A stretch of 64,000 nucleotides of DNA from Arthonia radiata (lineage: Eukaryota > Ascomycota > Arthoniomycetes > Arthoniales > Arthoniaceae): positions 967,760 to 1,031,759 of the forward strand of contig PSQN01000001.1 in assembly GCA_002989075.1 (NCBI GenBank), given 5' to 3'. Positions 22,743 through 34,269 of this stretch are shown in pieces. Below the pieces are notes generated by a model, which saw nothing but the letters and a program-made list of their open reading frames with translations, searched no databases and had not been told where the DNA came from. Numbering within the stretch: the first letter of the stretch is position 1; each line of letters begins with the position of its first letter. The position numbers and the translations under genes are program-made.

Positions 22743-24041
22743 GGCTGCTCACTTCTGCGAACCTGAAAATTGATCATTTGGGTACTATCCAGGCCGGTAG
22801 GCAGGACGTCACAGGGCGGGACTAGTGAAGCTGAAGCTGTGACATCTCTCGCGCTCATCGAATCTGTGACATCTTCAGTCGGGCGCTGCTATTTTTGCGA
22901 CCCATTGAGTCGTTCTCTTGCGGCATTCGCCTGCCGGGGCGGCTGCACAGATACATGATCACATGACCATGCTGAGTATGCCTGATCTTGTGGCACTGGT
23001 GACGGATGGCAAATGTCAATGCTATGTGTGAAGAGCGCGCTGAGGGTACTCGGCAAGCGTCAATAGATACGTACCAGACACTCCATGTAAGGTCGGCAAC
23101 CCTCGTTTCAAGGCATTCATCTCGTCAGTCGTCAGGCGCTCCCACGCGACAATAACGGACTAGCGACAATAACGGACCAGCGCCAATCATAAGAGCAGCA
23201 GGCGACAGGGGCCATATTATTTATCCGACATGCAGCAAGAGTCAAGACGTACCTTGTAGGATGAGTGATATGATGTTCTGCTCTGCGTCGTGTCTTTCGT
23301 CTCATCATGACGAGTGATCTCCATGGTTCAAGCACAGACGATATCATCTGTTGCTCGGACCATCTGATGTGAGCTCTTGTCTCGGATAATGTGCCTGGTG
23401 TGGCCCCGAGCCCGCAGCCTCCACGAAGCCAAGCCAGGACGGAGGACGTGCACTTTATGCCTCGCTTCGCGCCTCCGAAAACGTGGCCATCACGACTCGA
23501 CGAGGGACGAAAGCAAACTCACATTCAGCTGGGGCGACCCATCACCGTGGCACCTCGTTATTGTCCGGACTGCGTGTCAGCATCTAGAGCGGAGGTGGAG
23601 GCGCCTCGAGCAGCAAGAGGTCCGTGCAGCCACTCGCACGGATGACGCCGTCTGATCAGCGGGCGGCCTTCTCGAAGCAGCTAGCGCGGCCTAGCGCTGG
23701 TGGCCAACCTCACGGGCCGCGTGCTGATGGTGCGAGAAGTGGTGGACATCAGCGAGGGATCCGGTCGCGCCAGACAGGGCCTTTGTAACATCCCGCTCCT
23801 CTTCGACCCTCACCACGAAGGATCCCGTCAAGATGCGGTCCTTCTGCTCCTCCATGCGCCGTCCCTCACCCCCCTCCCCGCTCCACACTCCTCATACACC
23901 TCCTCCTCCTTAACGAGACGCTGCGCCTTGTGCGCGAGTATGAGGAGGCCGCCCACCACGATCTAGAGACGTGCTGCGACGCACTGCGGACGACATACAC
24001 TTGAAACGACTCGCGGCACACACACACGACCGCGGAGCAAT
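22743..24041. other. intergenic, no gene recognised
   Basis: 1.3 kb with GC-rich low-quality open frames only. ACGACAATAACGGAC-like 16-bp direct repeat near 23150-23180 (GCGACAATAACGGAC twice). No supported gene. Confidence 0.5.
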
Positions 24042-25761
24042 ATGTCTGCGACCGTAGATCAATATGGCGTTCCCTCTCGAGGACCGGTGATATACCGCGC
24101 ATGCATAATAGCACCCATAATCTCCGGGATTTTCGTGCTTGCCAGAGCATATGCGAGATTCTTCATCACCAAGAAGAACTCGGCCAGCGATTGTGAGCAG
24201 ATCCCCACTGATTTCGGCATGAGCACTACGATATGCGCCCGTCTCAACGCCCTATGAGCCTGGGCGAGCGCAAGAGATACTGGACAGCCTTCCCGGAACA
24301 CCCGAAGCTGACTCGACATCGTAGGGATATCATACATCACATTAGTATGGGTGATAGCCTTCTCAATCACTCTCGCGCCTGCAACATGGCATGGCATGGG
24401 TCGCCACAAGGCCGACAGTGAGTCCGCACCTCCACCACAGTCTATGAACATTCCCCGCGCTCCATCCTGAACCACCCTCCACGGCACACTGCCTCCTTCG
24501 ACCACACCCACTGACACCTCTGCGCAGTCTCCACCGAAATGTCCTCCAACATCTACTTTTGGATCCTCGTCTCCTCCGAATTCTACGTCCTCTCCCTCGC
24601 CGGCTACAAATGCACGCTCATCTTCCTCTACCTGCAGCTCTTCGGCATCAACAAGAAATTCCGCTACATCTGCTACGCCGTCCTTTTCTACACCTGCGCC
24701 TACCTCCTCTGCAACCTCCTGGTCGAGGTCGGCGGCTGCCAGCCAATCCGGAAGTTCTGGATACCAAAGACGCCGGGACAGTGCACGAATAGCGTCGCGC
24801 AGAATATCGCGTTCGGGGCCATGCACATGACAAGCGACATGATGATTGCAATTCTCCCCTTACCCATGGTGTTCCGGCTGCAACTGCGCAGTCAGAAAGA
24901 GAAGTGGGGGTTGGCGGCCGTTCTCGGCTCGGGCGTGATGTGCGTATACACCTTTTCCTCTCCCTTCACGCAACTTTCGTTTGCCCTGACTCCGGTCCCT
25001 CTCTCCCTCCACACCCCTCATTCAACGCCATACTAACACCCCTCCCCAGCGCCTGGACCGTAGCCGTCGTCCGCTTCACCTACGCCTCCATCGACCTCAC
25101 CAACGTCGACCGCACCTGGATCGCCGGCATAACCTTTTTCCTCTCCGTCCTCGAAGTCAACACAGGCCTCATCTGCGGCTGCACCCCCGCCCTCAAACCC
25201 CTCGTCATCTCCGCGCGCGACGCCTCCCGCAGCTGGTCCCGCAAGTACTCTTCGGACTGGAGCCGCAAGCGCTCCCACGGCTACCACGGCACCGATGCCA
25301 GCGGGAAGACCGGCACGGGCGGCGGGAAGGGCTTCATTGAGCTGAAGCCCTTCGAGAGTGAGCGCAGTAAAGGGAGTCGGGAACGCAGTGTTAGTGATGT
25401 CGAGGAGGGACGGCGGCCCACGTATTGGGAACAAGGTGGGAAACTGGCGTACGCGGCGCCGGCGCATACGACCTCGGGGGCAGGCGCGGATTTGCCTGCG
25501 GGCTTCACGCCGTCCGCCGAGCCGCCGACGCGTATTCCGCGGAACCCTGGCAGCGAGACCTGGGAGCAGTACAGCATGGGCTTAGACGCGAGCGAGGCGC
25601 GGCGCGCGAGCCAGCCTCAAAGCCCGAGCAGGACGAATAGAGAGAGCAGGCCCGGCTTGCCGCCGCATCTGACGAGCGACGAGCTGTTCTCGGGGACCGG
25701 CGTGCAGAATCCGAACGCGGGGCATTATAAGAATTCGTGGTATGTGAATGAGGCGGTGTGA
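24042..25761 (+). CDS. rhodopsin-domain (PTH11-like) seven-helix membrane protein
   Basis: Integral membrane protein of the fungal rhodopsin-domain family. Four exons: 24042-24192, 24325-24417, 24528-24939, 25050-25761, 455 residues. The joins preserve the family layout: TM1 RACIIAPIISGIFVLARAYAR, then SASDW, TM2 YITLVWVIAFSITL, then TWHGMGRHKAD, TM3 FWILVSSEFYVLSLAGYK, ILFLYLQLFGINKKFRY-type loop, TM4 CYAVLFYTCAYLLCNLL, a loop with CQPIRKFW and QCTNS, TM5 HMTSDMMIAILPLPMVF, TM6 before the last intron and TM7 ITFFLSVLEVNTGLICGC. The C-terminal 180 residues are hydrophilic and low complexity, as usual for these tails. Intron 1 (132 bp) is the least certain. The family includes PTH11-type receptors, but ligand and role cannot be told. 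A second protein of similar build lies at 36.4-37.8 kb. Confidence 0.85.
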
Positions 25762-25790
25762 GGGGGGGGGGGGGNGGGGGGGCCCGTGTG
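25762..25790. other. poly-G run with one ambiguous base
   Basis: Directly after the stop codon lies a G homopolymer interrupted by one N. It is followed by a GTGGGTGG-rich stretch. The run length is probably unreliable. Confidence 0.9.
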
Positions 25791-26025
25791 AGGGGTTGGG
25801 TTGCGGCCTGTGTGGGTGGGTGTGGGTGGAAGGTGGGCGGTATGAGTGTGGGTATGAGGGTGGGCGGGGAAAGGGGCAGACATGAAGCGTGTACGAGGCT
25901 GGTGGTATATGTTGGATAAGGCGGCCACCTGATGAGATACCCTGTAATCTACGATAATGATATGATTTTACAAGATTTACATTGTCTATACAGCCTATCC
26001 TCCTGGCGTCTTTCAACGCTTTACA

Positions 26026-26345
26026 ACGGCGCCGGCGTGCTGCCGATATAAGGCCGTTCGCGGACATTCACGGTGGCCGTGGATAGGCTCTTTACGCAAA
26101 CTTTCTCCGAACCATGCCCACCCTCTCCTTTCCGACATCACGCGCTCTAGAGCGGCGCCGGCGTACTGGCTTACTTGAGGGCGTTCGCGGAGCTTACGGT
26201 CACCGCGTATAGGCTCTTCACGCAAACTTCCTTCGACTCATCCACACTGTTCCTCCCCTTTCCATATCACGCGCTCCAGAGCGACGGCAGCATGCAGCCT
26301 ATCCGGACACTCGCAGACCCTCAAGGCGACCATGTATAGCCTCTC
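26026..26345. repeat. three diverged tandem repeats of about 125 bp
   Basis: Starts near 26026, 26150 and 26276 (the last is partial). Each begins with a CGCT-(C/T)-AGAGCGGCG-like segment and contains CCGGCGT(G/A)CTG, CGTTCGCGGA(C/G)(A/C)TT, ATAGGCTCTT-ACGCAAACTT and CCCTTTCCATATCACGCG-type segments. The copies vary by substitutions but keep their spacing. No coding function is supported. Confidence 0.75.
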
Positions 26346-26828
26346 CACGGCCGCTTTCTTCAAGCCTACCCGCATCATCCCCTCGGCTCGCGTTCTGACG
26401 GTTCAAAGCGGCACCAGCACTTCATTCCCCTTTCACACCCTCTTAGATCCTCTCAGATCCTCAAAGGCCCCCACAAACCCTCCCGATACCCCCACGATAC
26501 CCTCAGATAAGCTCATCAGGCCACTTGAAACAGTCTCAAATGCACGAACAAAGGCGCAAAACCCGCGCGTTACCGCAGCGCTGGGGAGACGTTTGAGTAT
26601 GCAGGATATAAAGAGGGCGTGGGAGGTGTGTGGGTTTTTGGTTATCAGCAAACGACAGCAAGATATCAGGAAGCGACAGCAAGCATATCAGCAAGTGACA
26701 GCAACATATCAGCAAGCTCAGATATTCAAATCGAACGGAGAACTGGATATTCACTGCGCTGTGGAGTTATTGATTTGAGATACTTGGAAGGGAGTGTGGG
26801 AGCTGGGTGAGTGGTTTTGTGGCGTGGT

Positions 26829-27062
26829 TGTGCTTCTGCAGCCTCTATGTGGGGGTGACGGTCTGAGAGGTGGGAGATTTGGAAAGTGACGGCGTGCTGA
26901 CTGAGTTTTGCAGAGTTTCGGACCCTCTGGTAGGAAGCGACGCTGGGTGATTGTGAGTGTGCTTCGGCGGCCTCTATGCGGAGGTGACGGTCGGGGAGGT
27001 GGGAGTTTGGGAGGCGCTGGCGTGCTGATGGATTTTTGTGCAGTTTCGGACCCTCTGGTAGG
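26829..27062. repeat. two direct repeats of about 107 bp
   Basis: Copy 1 about 26829-26936 and copy 2 about 26957-27062, each starting GTGCTTC and ending TTTCGGACCCTCTGGTAGG. Shared inner segments include GCCTCTATG, GGTGACGGTC and GAGGTGGGAG. They lie just upstream of the gene at 27134. A GACAGCAA/ATATCAGC-type short repeat is also visible at 26645-26725. Confidence 0.75.
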
Positions 27063-27133
27063 GATTGTGGAGACTTGAGCATTCAGTGTCACTATCTCAT
27101 CGCCTGATCACACCATTCCGGCCAACACGCACG

Positions 27134-27643
27134 ATGGCGACAACCATAGAGCCGGCATGGCTCACGTTCAGGAGAGCGAAGGAACTGATGAGGGAGTTTT
27201 ATGGCCTACGGAACGACAAATTCAGGGAGGGACCTGCGGAGGGGAGTTCCAAGTCGCGCAATGAGTTCGTGAATGATGAAAATAGGTTCAATCAGATCAA
27301 AAACGATTTCGAACTTCAATCGTGTCCCCAAGATTACCGCGAAGAACTCATCGCGATGTTCGACCGCACGGTTCGGGGTTGGAGAGATTTAACAACTCAG
27401 GTCGAAAAGGATGAGGATACGCTTAATAATTTGCGCCGACATATTGACGACTGGCAGTGGAGCGAGGAACCAGAGCCGGCATTAGAAGAACAACTGACCA
27501 AATACGACGCAATGACAAGAGTTCCACCTGCTGATCGATCCGCGAGCGAACAGAAGAAAGTCTTTGAGCGGACATACCAGCTGATCCTGGGCAAGTTCGA
27601 TGACATGACGCAGCAGCTACGCGACCGTCTGTCGGATGATTGA
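27134..27643 (+). CDS. hypothetical helical protein (169 aa)
   Basis: Single-exon frame, ATG at 27134, TGA at 27643. The predicted protein is polar and rich in Glu, Arg and Lys with heptad-like helical stretches (RRAKELMREFYGLRNDKF, NRFNQIKNDFELQ, GWRDLTTQVEKDEDTLNNLR, KKVFERTYQLILGKFDDM). No signal peptide, membrane segment or known family was recognised. It starts 70 bp after a direct-repeat block. Alternative in-frame start at a non-ATG codon upstream was not used. Confidence 0.5.
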   Translation: MATTIEPAWLTFRRAKELMREFYGLRNDKFREGPAEGSSKSRNEFVNDENRFNQIKNDFELQSCPQDYREELIAMFDRTVRGWRDLTTQVEKDEDTLNNLRRHIDDWQWSEEPEPALEEQLTKYDAMTRVPPADRSASEQKKVFERTYQLILGKFDDMTQQLRDRLSDD

Positions 27644-27930
27644 ATCTTGCTGGTGGGTGACAGATGAGGCTTGACAAACTCTCTGTCATTTACCAAGGGC
27701 GGCTACGATCGCAGCCACATAATATTTAATGTTTATAGTTAATGAACTAACCTTCGTCACTCTTTACACGGCGCTGTTTTCGCAGCCAATCTTATCTAGA
27801 CAAAGCACAAAACAGTGGTGAGAAAGGTCGAAAAGGTATCGAAAGCTTGCATAAACGTCTTGACAAACGATCTAAAATCTCGCACACTCATAAACATCCT
27901 TCATCTCGTTCCCCCTCTACGCTATGTCAT
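27644..27930. other. intergenic, no gene recognised
   Basis: Gap between convergent genes, carrying both 3' ends; nothing recognised. Confidence 0.5.
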
Positions 27931-28485
27931 CTACCGCTCGAGGTCGACTGGGAACTTGCCAGTATCGCGTTGGTCGTCCCAGCGCTCTACCCATGCGCTA
28001 GGGCATAACGAGCGGTATGCGAGGTAGAACTAGGTCGTGTCAGCGAGTGACTCTTTATGATAACAGGGCGTTATGGGCGTGCGCGTATTCGTGCGTCGCT
28101 GGGTTGGCGGCCAATTGTAATGACGGAACAGGTCCAAAAGGTGCTAATCGGCGGTGTCTAAAGCTTGTCTCACCTGTTGGCATGGCTTGAAATCTTCTCC
28201 CTTCGCAATGACGCATTTATGATAATCGACGTAGTTTTGCCAGCAGTGTTTGGTTTGGTTCATGTTTGGGAAGCGGGCGTCGAAGCCTGAGATGTGGCGT
28301 CAGTGCGGGAGGCCTCTTTCTGGGGGCTCAGCGAGCAGGCTTGGAGCATGCTTGCTGTCGAGTTTCAACGTACCGGCTGTTACCATCATGTTAGCCATGT
28401 CTCACTGGCTCGTGCAATAGGAAGATCACGTACCTGTGACGAACTTGAACGGCATCGTCTCGCGCTCTTCCGTTTCTTCGACCAT
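27931..28485 (-). CDS. COX12: cytochrome c oxidase subunit VIb (Cox12)
   Basis: Small intermembrane-space subunit of respiratory complex IV. Three exons (minus): 28434-28485, 28174-28286, 27931-28029, 264 nt, 87 residues. The start ATG at 28485 gives [18 protein letters not shown], followed by [20 protein letters not shown] and [17 protein letters not shown], then [20 protein letters not shown] and a VDLER terminus. The twin Cys motifs are visible: [12 protein letters not shown] (CX9C) and [12 protein letters not shown] (CX10C), the pattern of Cox12 and its import through Mia40. Introns have GTACGT and GTGAGA donors. The single intron after VTG leaves one residue fewer than some orthologues, so a tiny exon in the 147-bp intron cannot be excluded. 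Normal length. Confidence 0.95.
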
Positions 28486-29544
28486 CTTGGCGGTATTGAT
28501 CTGATTTCGCAGCTATGCAGTTGTTGTTCAATACTTGGAGTAGCGGGTCGTCGATTGAGCGAAAGTTACTTGCAGATGGCGAGAGGTACAATGGGATCGA
28601 AGTCGTCAAGAGCTCCGGACGCTAAGCCGAGACGGCTAATGGTTTATCCGGTGAATGCTCCTTGAGCTTTCATGTCAAACTGCCGAATAAGCGTCGCCGC
28701 TCCTCCACGTCTGCAACAGATTTTTGCACACAATTGGCACACTGCTTCTGGTTATACCCGCGCCAAAGGTTCTAAACATGCAATCAGCAATGCGAGCGAC
28801 CCGCGTGATGGGTGTGCAACCCACTCGAGCCTTTCAGGCGCGAACGACACAAGCACTCCGGTTTCAGGCGAGCCCAACAAGGCTTCTGCACCAGTCGACG
28901 CGAAGGCTGGCTGTCCCGGTAAGCGATCCTGAAATATAAATCGATTGAAATCAGCAAGACTGATGAGTGTTACGATTCAGAAAGAAGAGCACAGTGGTAT
29001 GCCTCAATTTACGCCACAGTATTGATGTCATTGGTTTCTGACGAACTTCGCAATAGCACACACAATCTCCCAGCGCATTCGGACTCTCAAGAAAATTCCT
29101 GTAGAGCTGCTCCCCCTTGGTAGGCGTTCCACCTCCCTCGCATCCACACACAAACGCTGACTTGCTCAACCCTCAGGTTTCGTCTTGATGTATGCCTCGT
29201 CATTGTCCTCGCATGGTTTCTAACCTATGTCTAACTCCTTTGTAGTATCGCCATCGGCGCTGCCGCTTTTTCAATGGCTCGAAAGATCTGGACCGACAAA
29301 CAGTTGCGACTGTCGCGGTCTGGAGGCATCTCTCAGCGAAACACGGAACCCCGACCCGGCGGTCACTAGACAGCATCGTCCCAGCTGAAAGGTGCTTTTG
29401 CATTGGCATGGTTGCCTCCAGCATGCTTAGCGCCGCTGATTGTCCGTTGGCGTGGGTGGGATACCAGTCCTGTGGCGTTGAGGGAAGATCTTCAATCCTG
29501 TAGTCTCCTGCGCATGCGAGATACAATGCAGAAATTGTCATTCT
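28486..29544. other. intergenic, no gene recognised
   Basis: About 1 kb upstream of COX12 and downstream of the RRM gene. Only short overlapping frames; no recognisable gene. Confidence 0.5.
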
Positions 29545-30038
29545 TCATTCAGCCTTCGGTCCCGCGACGTCGAGTCCTTCGAGGCCCTCCATCGGATCCA
29601 ACGTGTTCTGCGCTGCGGCACCATCTTCCTCTCCTGCTCCGTTACTCGCAAGATAGTCCTCCTATCCGGATTGTCAGTGCAGTCTACAATGATCAGATGA
29701 AACACATCGCATACCTGCTCCCAAATGGCAGTCTTGCTGCCCAGCCCTTCATTCGCTTCCTTTTGTGGCTTCGCAGCCGCGACCTTGATCACTCGCCCAA
29801 ATATCTCGCTTTGATCCATGTTGTACATTGCCTCTCTCGCATCCCCTTGATCTTCAAACTCGACGTATCCAAAGCCACGATGAGGATCTTGCGAGCTTGG
29901 TAGATCTGGTTTGGGCAGAGTCACCTCGAGTATCTCGCCGAAGGGAATGAATGCTTCATGTAGCAGGTTCTGAGTGACCCGATTGTCGAGGCCTCCGACG
30001 AAGATCGTAGACTTTGCGCGCGAAGTGTCGGACATCAT
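29545..30038 (-). CDS. RRM protein, PPIE-type RNA-recognition motif
   Basis: RNA-binding protein with one RNA recognition motif. Two exons (minus): 29715-30038 and 29545-29661, 146 residues. Exon 1 encodes the RRM: RNP2-like STIFVGGLD, then HRGFGYVEF as RNP1. After the 53-bp intron (GTATGC donor, TAG acceptor) the protein runs EDYLASNGAGEEDGAAA, then DPMEGLEGLDVAGPKAE to the stop. The same type of motif and end are found in fungal homologues of the RRM of cyclophilin E, but the protein carries no cyclophilin domain. Two adjacent ATGs (30038 and 30035) are possible starts. It is transcribed divergently from SEC31, with 349 bp between starts. Confidence 0.85.
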
Positions 30039-30387
30039 GGAGGCCGGTCGCTTCTCGAGCTGACGTTAGAGTCGTTATCGTACAATTCGAGCTTTGGAGC
30101 TCTACTTTGCGAATGTAAAGCGGAATTAAGAAGACAACTCCGGGCAGATTCCGCATTGGGGGTCATTTTCCATTTTCGCACCAAAGAAAGCGGACGTGCA
30201 AAGCAATTGACGATCGCAATACTGGTGCCTATATTGTCGAATCTAGCCATTTCATATGTCATAAGTGCTGAGTGATACCAGTCGTATGGAAAGGCGGCTC
30301 TTACACAGATACACAACCTACTGCACCCCTACGCGAACACCCAACAGACGTCGTCTCTTCTTTCTTTGAGCCTGCTCGTGGTCAAAT
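30039..30387. promoter_or_regulatory. divergent promoter region of the RRM gene and SEC31
   Basis: Only 349 bp separate the two divergent start codons, so both core promoters must lie here. No specific site was recognised. Confidence 0.5.
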
Positions 30388-33300
30388 ATGGGACGACTTC
30401 GAGAAATCCCGCGGACAGCCACCTTTGCCTGGTCGCCCAACGTCAATAGACCTTTAATCGTCACGGGTACACGAGCTGGCGCAGTTGACGAGGGATTCTC
30501 AGACGAAACAAAGCTCGAGATATGGGCAGCAGACTCAGAGGGATCCGCGGATGCTAAGACAATTGCAGCGGTCGATGCCGACTCTCGGTATGTTGGGCAA
30601 CCAGGCCTTCGCATATGCAAGCACTGCATACTGACGGGCGCGCAGCTTTTATGACATTGCCTGGAGCGAATCGAGCAAGGAACATCCCGACGGTGTGATC
30701 GCAGTCGCACTTGAGAATGGGTCCCTGGACCTCTACGATGCTCACAAGGTGATCAATGGTGAAGAGTACGTCAAAATCAAACGCTCTGATCGCTTCGACT
30801 GACGTCCAGCAGTGTCGCTGCGCGCTTTGCAAAGACCTCGAAACATACCGGTGCGATCAAATGCCTACAATTCAATCCTCACAGACCCGAGCTTTTGGCG
30901 TCCGCTGGCGCAAAGGGCGAGCTGTATATCACAGACCTGAACAATCCGGAGAACCCATTCCGGTTGGGTGCTGCAGCTGGAAGAGCAGACGACTTTGATA
31001 CTATTGACTGGAACAAGAAGGTGCCCCATATACTGGTCACTGGCAGTGCAGGTGGCTTTGTCACAGTATGGGACATCAAGGCCAAGAAAGAAAGCTTGAC
31101 ATTGAACAACTATGGCCGAAAACCTGTCAGCGCCATCTCTTGGAACCCCGATGTGCCTACCAAGCTCGCGACGGCGGTACCACTCGACCAAGATCCACTT
31201 ATCTTGCTATGGGATTTGCGGAACTCCAGCCAACCAGAGCGCATTTTGAAGGGCCATGACCAAGGTGTGCTATCGCTCTCATGGTGTGCGTTGGACAGTG
31301 ATCTGCTACTCTCTAGCGGCAAGGACAACCGCAACATATGCTGGAACCCACATACTGGACAAATACTGGGCGAGTTCCCCATTGTATTGAACGCCGCTTT
31401 CCAAACCAGGTGGTGCCCGCGGCAACCAAACTTGCTAGCCACAGCTTCCTTTGACAACAAGATCAGGATAGAATCGATACAGAATACAAATGCGAAGGCC
31501 ACGACCGACGGCACTGGTGCCACGCAACAAGCCCTGGACGCCGACGATTTCTTTGCTACTGCACAGACCCAACCTCAAACGTCGTCATTCAATCTGCCTC
31601 TGCCGCCAAAATGGATGAAGCGACCTGTTGGTGTCTCGTTCGGCTTTGGAGGCAGGATCGTGACGTTCAATGCTCCAGCTGGACAAAAGTCTCAGGTCAA
31701 GCTTGACACGTTTGTGAGCGATATTAGCGTAGAGTCCTCTATTGCTGAGTTTCAGACTGCTCTCAAGTCAGCAGACGTGTCAAAGATGTGCGATTCAAAG
31801 ATTGAGACCATTTCAGATGAAATCGCGAAAGAAGATTGGAAAGCCATTCGCACACTGCTGTCGGACAGTCCACGTAAGCAGATACTTACACATCTAAGCT
31901 TTGATCCCGAGGTTGCCGACAAGGCTCAAGCTGTAGCAAATGGTGAGAACGAGAAGCCGAATGGAGACGACATCTTTGCAAGCGATGGTATAAACAAGAA
32001 GGAGGCCAGACTGTCACAATTTTTTAGCGGTGACAGCTCGAACTTCTTGACTGACCTAGCATCCTCAAAAGGTGTCAAGACGAACAATCCATTTCATATT
32101 TTTACAGGTGACGAATCGGATGCTGACAAGCAGATAACGAGATCGCTGATGCTGGGATCGTTCGAGGATGCCCTGGATCTCTGCCTGCAGGAAAAGCGCA
32201 TGTCAGATGCTTTCATGATCGCTATCTGTGGTGGCCAGAAATGTATTGACAAGGCTCAGGCAGCCTATTTCAGTCAGCAATCGAGCAGTCCAAACTACGT
32301 ACGCTTACTCGCGTCTGTTGTCGGCAAGAATCTCTGGGACGTTGTACACAATGCCGACATCCAGAATTGGAAAGAGACCATGGCCATACTCTGCACATAC
32401 GCAGACGAAGAAGAATTCCCTGATCTCTGCGAAGCTCTTGGCGACCGCCTTGATGAGTCAGAATCGAGCAGGAAGAATGCATCATTCTGCTATCTAGCTG
32501 GTTCCAAGTTGGAGAAGGTCGTGCCGATCTGGTCGAGAGAGATGCAAGAAGACGAGACAGCGCGCACGAACGAAGCTGGTGATGATTCTGCGTTCTCAAT
32601 CCACGTGCAGGCATTGCAAAACTTCATCGAGAAAGTCTCCATCTTCCGTCGAGCGGCGCAATATCAAGACAGAGCAGACCATCACGATGACGACTCCGCA
32701 TACAAACTTGACATACTCTACAGCAAGTATGCTGAGTACGCTGATGTCGTTGCAGCGCATGGCCATCTGGACTTAGCCGAGGAGTATGTCAACCTCCTCC
32801 CGGACAGGTACCCTGCTGCAGAATCAGCAAAGACTCGCATCAAGCAAGCTCTCAACAAGAAGCCAGTGGTAGGCGCGAGGACGTCCTCTCGCACCCCAGT
32901 CAATGCATTCGCTCCAGCAACATCAGCAACCCCGGCTGCACGACCGCCCGTGCCCCAGGCTGGCAACGCATACGCACCGACTAACGCCTATAGTGCGCCG
33001 CAAAATGCAGCGCCGACCTTTCCAAATGCCATGCAAAACAACTCATATGCCCCCAGTGGCCCCTATGCTCCATCGGGGGGTTATCAATCCTCAGGCCCAT
33101 CCTTCGCCCCTACTCCAACTGGAAACGCCGGGCCTCCACCCCCGCCAACCTCAGGTCCGCCTCCTCCACGCGCTGGCGCAGACAAGGGGCCGAACTGGAA
33201 CGATCTCCCAGATGGGGTTCAAAGAGCACCGCGATCTGGGAGGGCAACACCTGTTGTTCCCACGCCCTTCCAACAGTCGAATCCATACGCCTCTCCAGCA

Positions 33301-34269
33301 GCGTCTCCACCGCCATTCTCACAGCCTCCGCAAAACGCGGCATCGAACCTACCTCCACCCCCAAGAGCCGGTCAACCGCCGCCGCGAATATCTTCGCCTC
33401 CAACAGCGTTTCCACCATCGTCAATGCAAGCACCTCCGCGGCCCTCCTCATCCGCGGCGAATGCCTACGCTCCTCCGCCTTCGTCCAATAATATGGCCCC
33501 GCCAACCTCCTTTCCACAACGAAGCGCATCCCCATACAACCCTCCCCCTCCCGGCGCCCCACCCTCGAGTCGCTACGCCCCAGCTCCAGCAGCTGCAGGC
33601 GGCCCGCCAGCACCACAAGCACCACCACAAGGCGCCGGTGGCAGACCACCAGTCGCGCCCAACCCCTACCAAAACCAGTATGGCCCCGCACAATCACAAC
33701 AACCACAAGCACCTCCACCGGGCTCCGGTCCACCTCCAATGGCAGGCCCACCCCGCGGCGGCCCGCCTTCTCGTTCACCCACTGGTCCACCTCCCTCAGG
33801 CCAACGCCCGGGCTCAGCCACATCCACCGGCTCGTCCTCAGCGCCCCAGAAGTATCCAACAGGCGATCGCTCACATATCGCCGCTGACGCGCAGCCGATC
33901 TATGACGCCCTCCATCCGGAGATGCAACGGATCAAGGCGAGGGCGCCAGCGAACTTCAAGCCGCAGGTTGACGACACGGAGAAGCGGCTCAACATACTTT
34001 TTGAAGGTCTGAATAACGGTACGATTTCGAAGGATGCTATCGAGCGGCTCAAAGATCTGGCAAGCGCAATGCAAGGACGGAATTTTGAGGCGGCGACAGG
34101 GATTCATGCGGAACTGATGAAGGCGGTGGAAGGGGGCGGGGCTTGGATGGTGAGTATTTCTCTTTCTGCTTGACTTGAACTACCTTTGAATTGGATGATG
34201 AGGTTACTGACAATGGCATAGGTTGGCATCAAGCGTTTGATCAGCATGAGCCGCGCAACGCCTGTATGA
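30388..34269 (+). CDS. SEC31: COPII outer-coat protein Sec31
   Basis: Subunit of the Sec13-Sec31 cage that deforms ER membrane into COPII vesicles. Four exons: 30388-30587, 30646-30765, 30810-34149, 34222-34269, 3708 nt, 1235 residues. The N-terminus MGRLREIPRTATFAWSP begins a WD40 propeller (FYDIAWS, ELLASAGAKGELYITDLNNP, DPLILLWDLRNSSQPERIL, LLLSSGKDNRNICWNPHTG). A Sec13-binding insert and helical solenoid follow (ITRSLMLGSFEDALDLCL). After about residue 770 comes a long Pro-rich region (PPPPTSGPPPPRAGADKGPN), the Sar1/Sec23-activating type of segment, and then a conserved helical C-terminus (GDRSHIAADAQPIYDALHPE). The last exon encodes VGIKRLISMSRATPV. All introns have GTATGT, GTACGT or GTGAGT donors. 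Long frames on the other strand over the Pro-rich part are shadows. Confidence 0.96.

Noticed and set aside
23377-23966. Several overlapping frames of about 90 codons
   Set aside because: GC-rich chance frames on both strands, none with a recognisable domain.
32903-34012. 369-codon plus frame and minus frames over SEC31
   Set aside because: Out-of-frame readings of the proline-rich SEC31 region.
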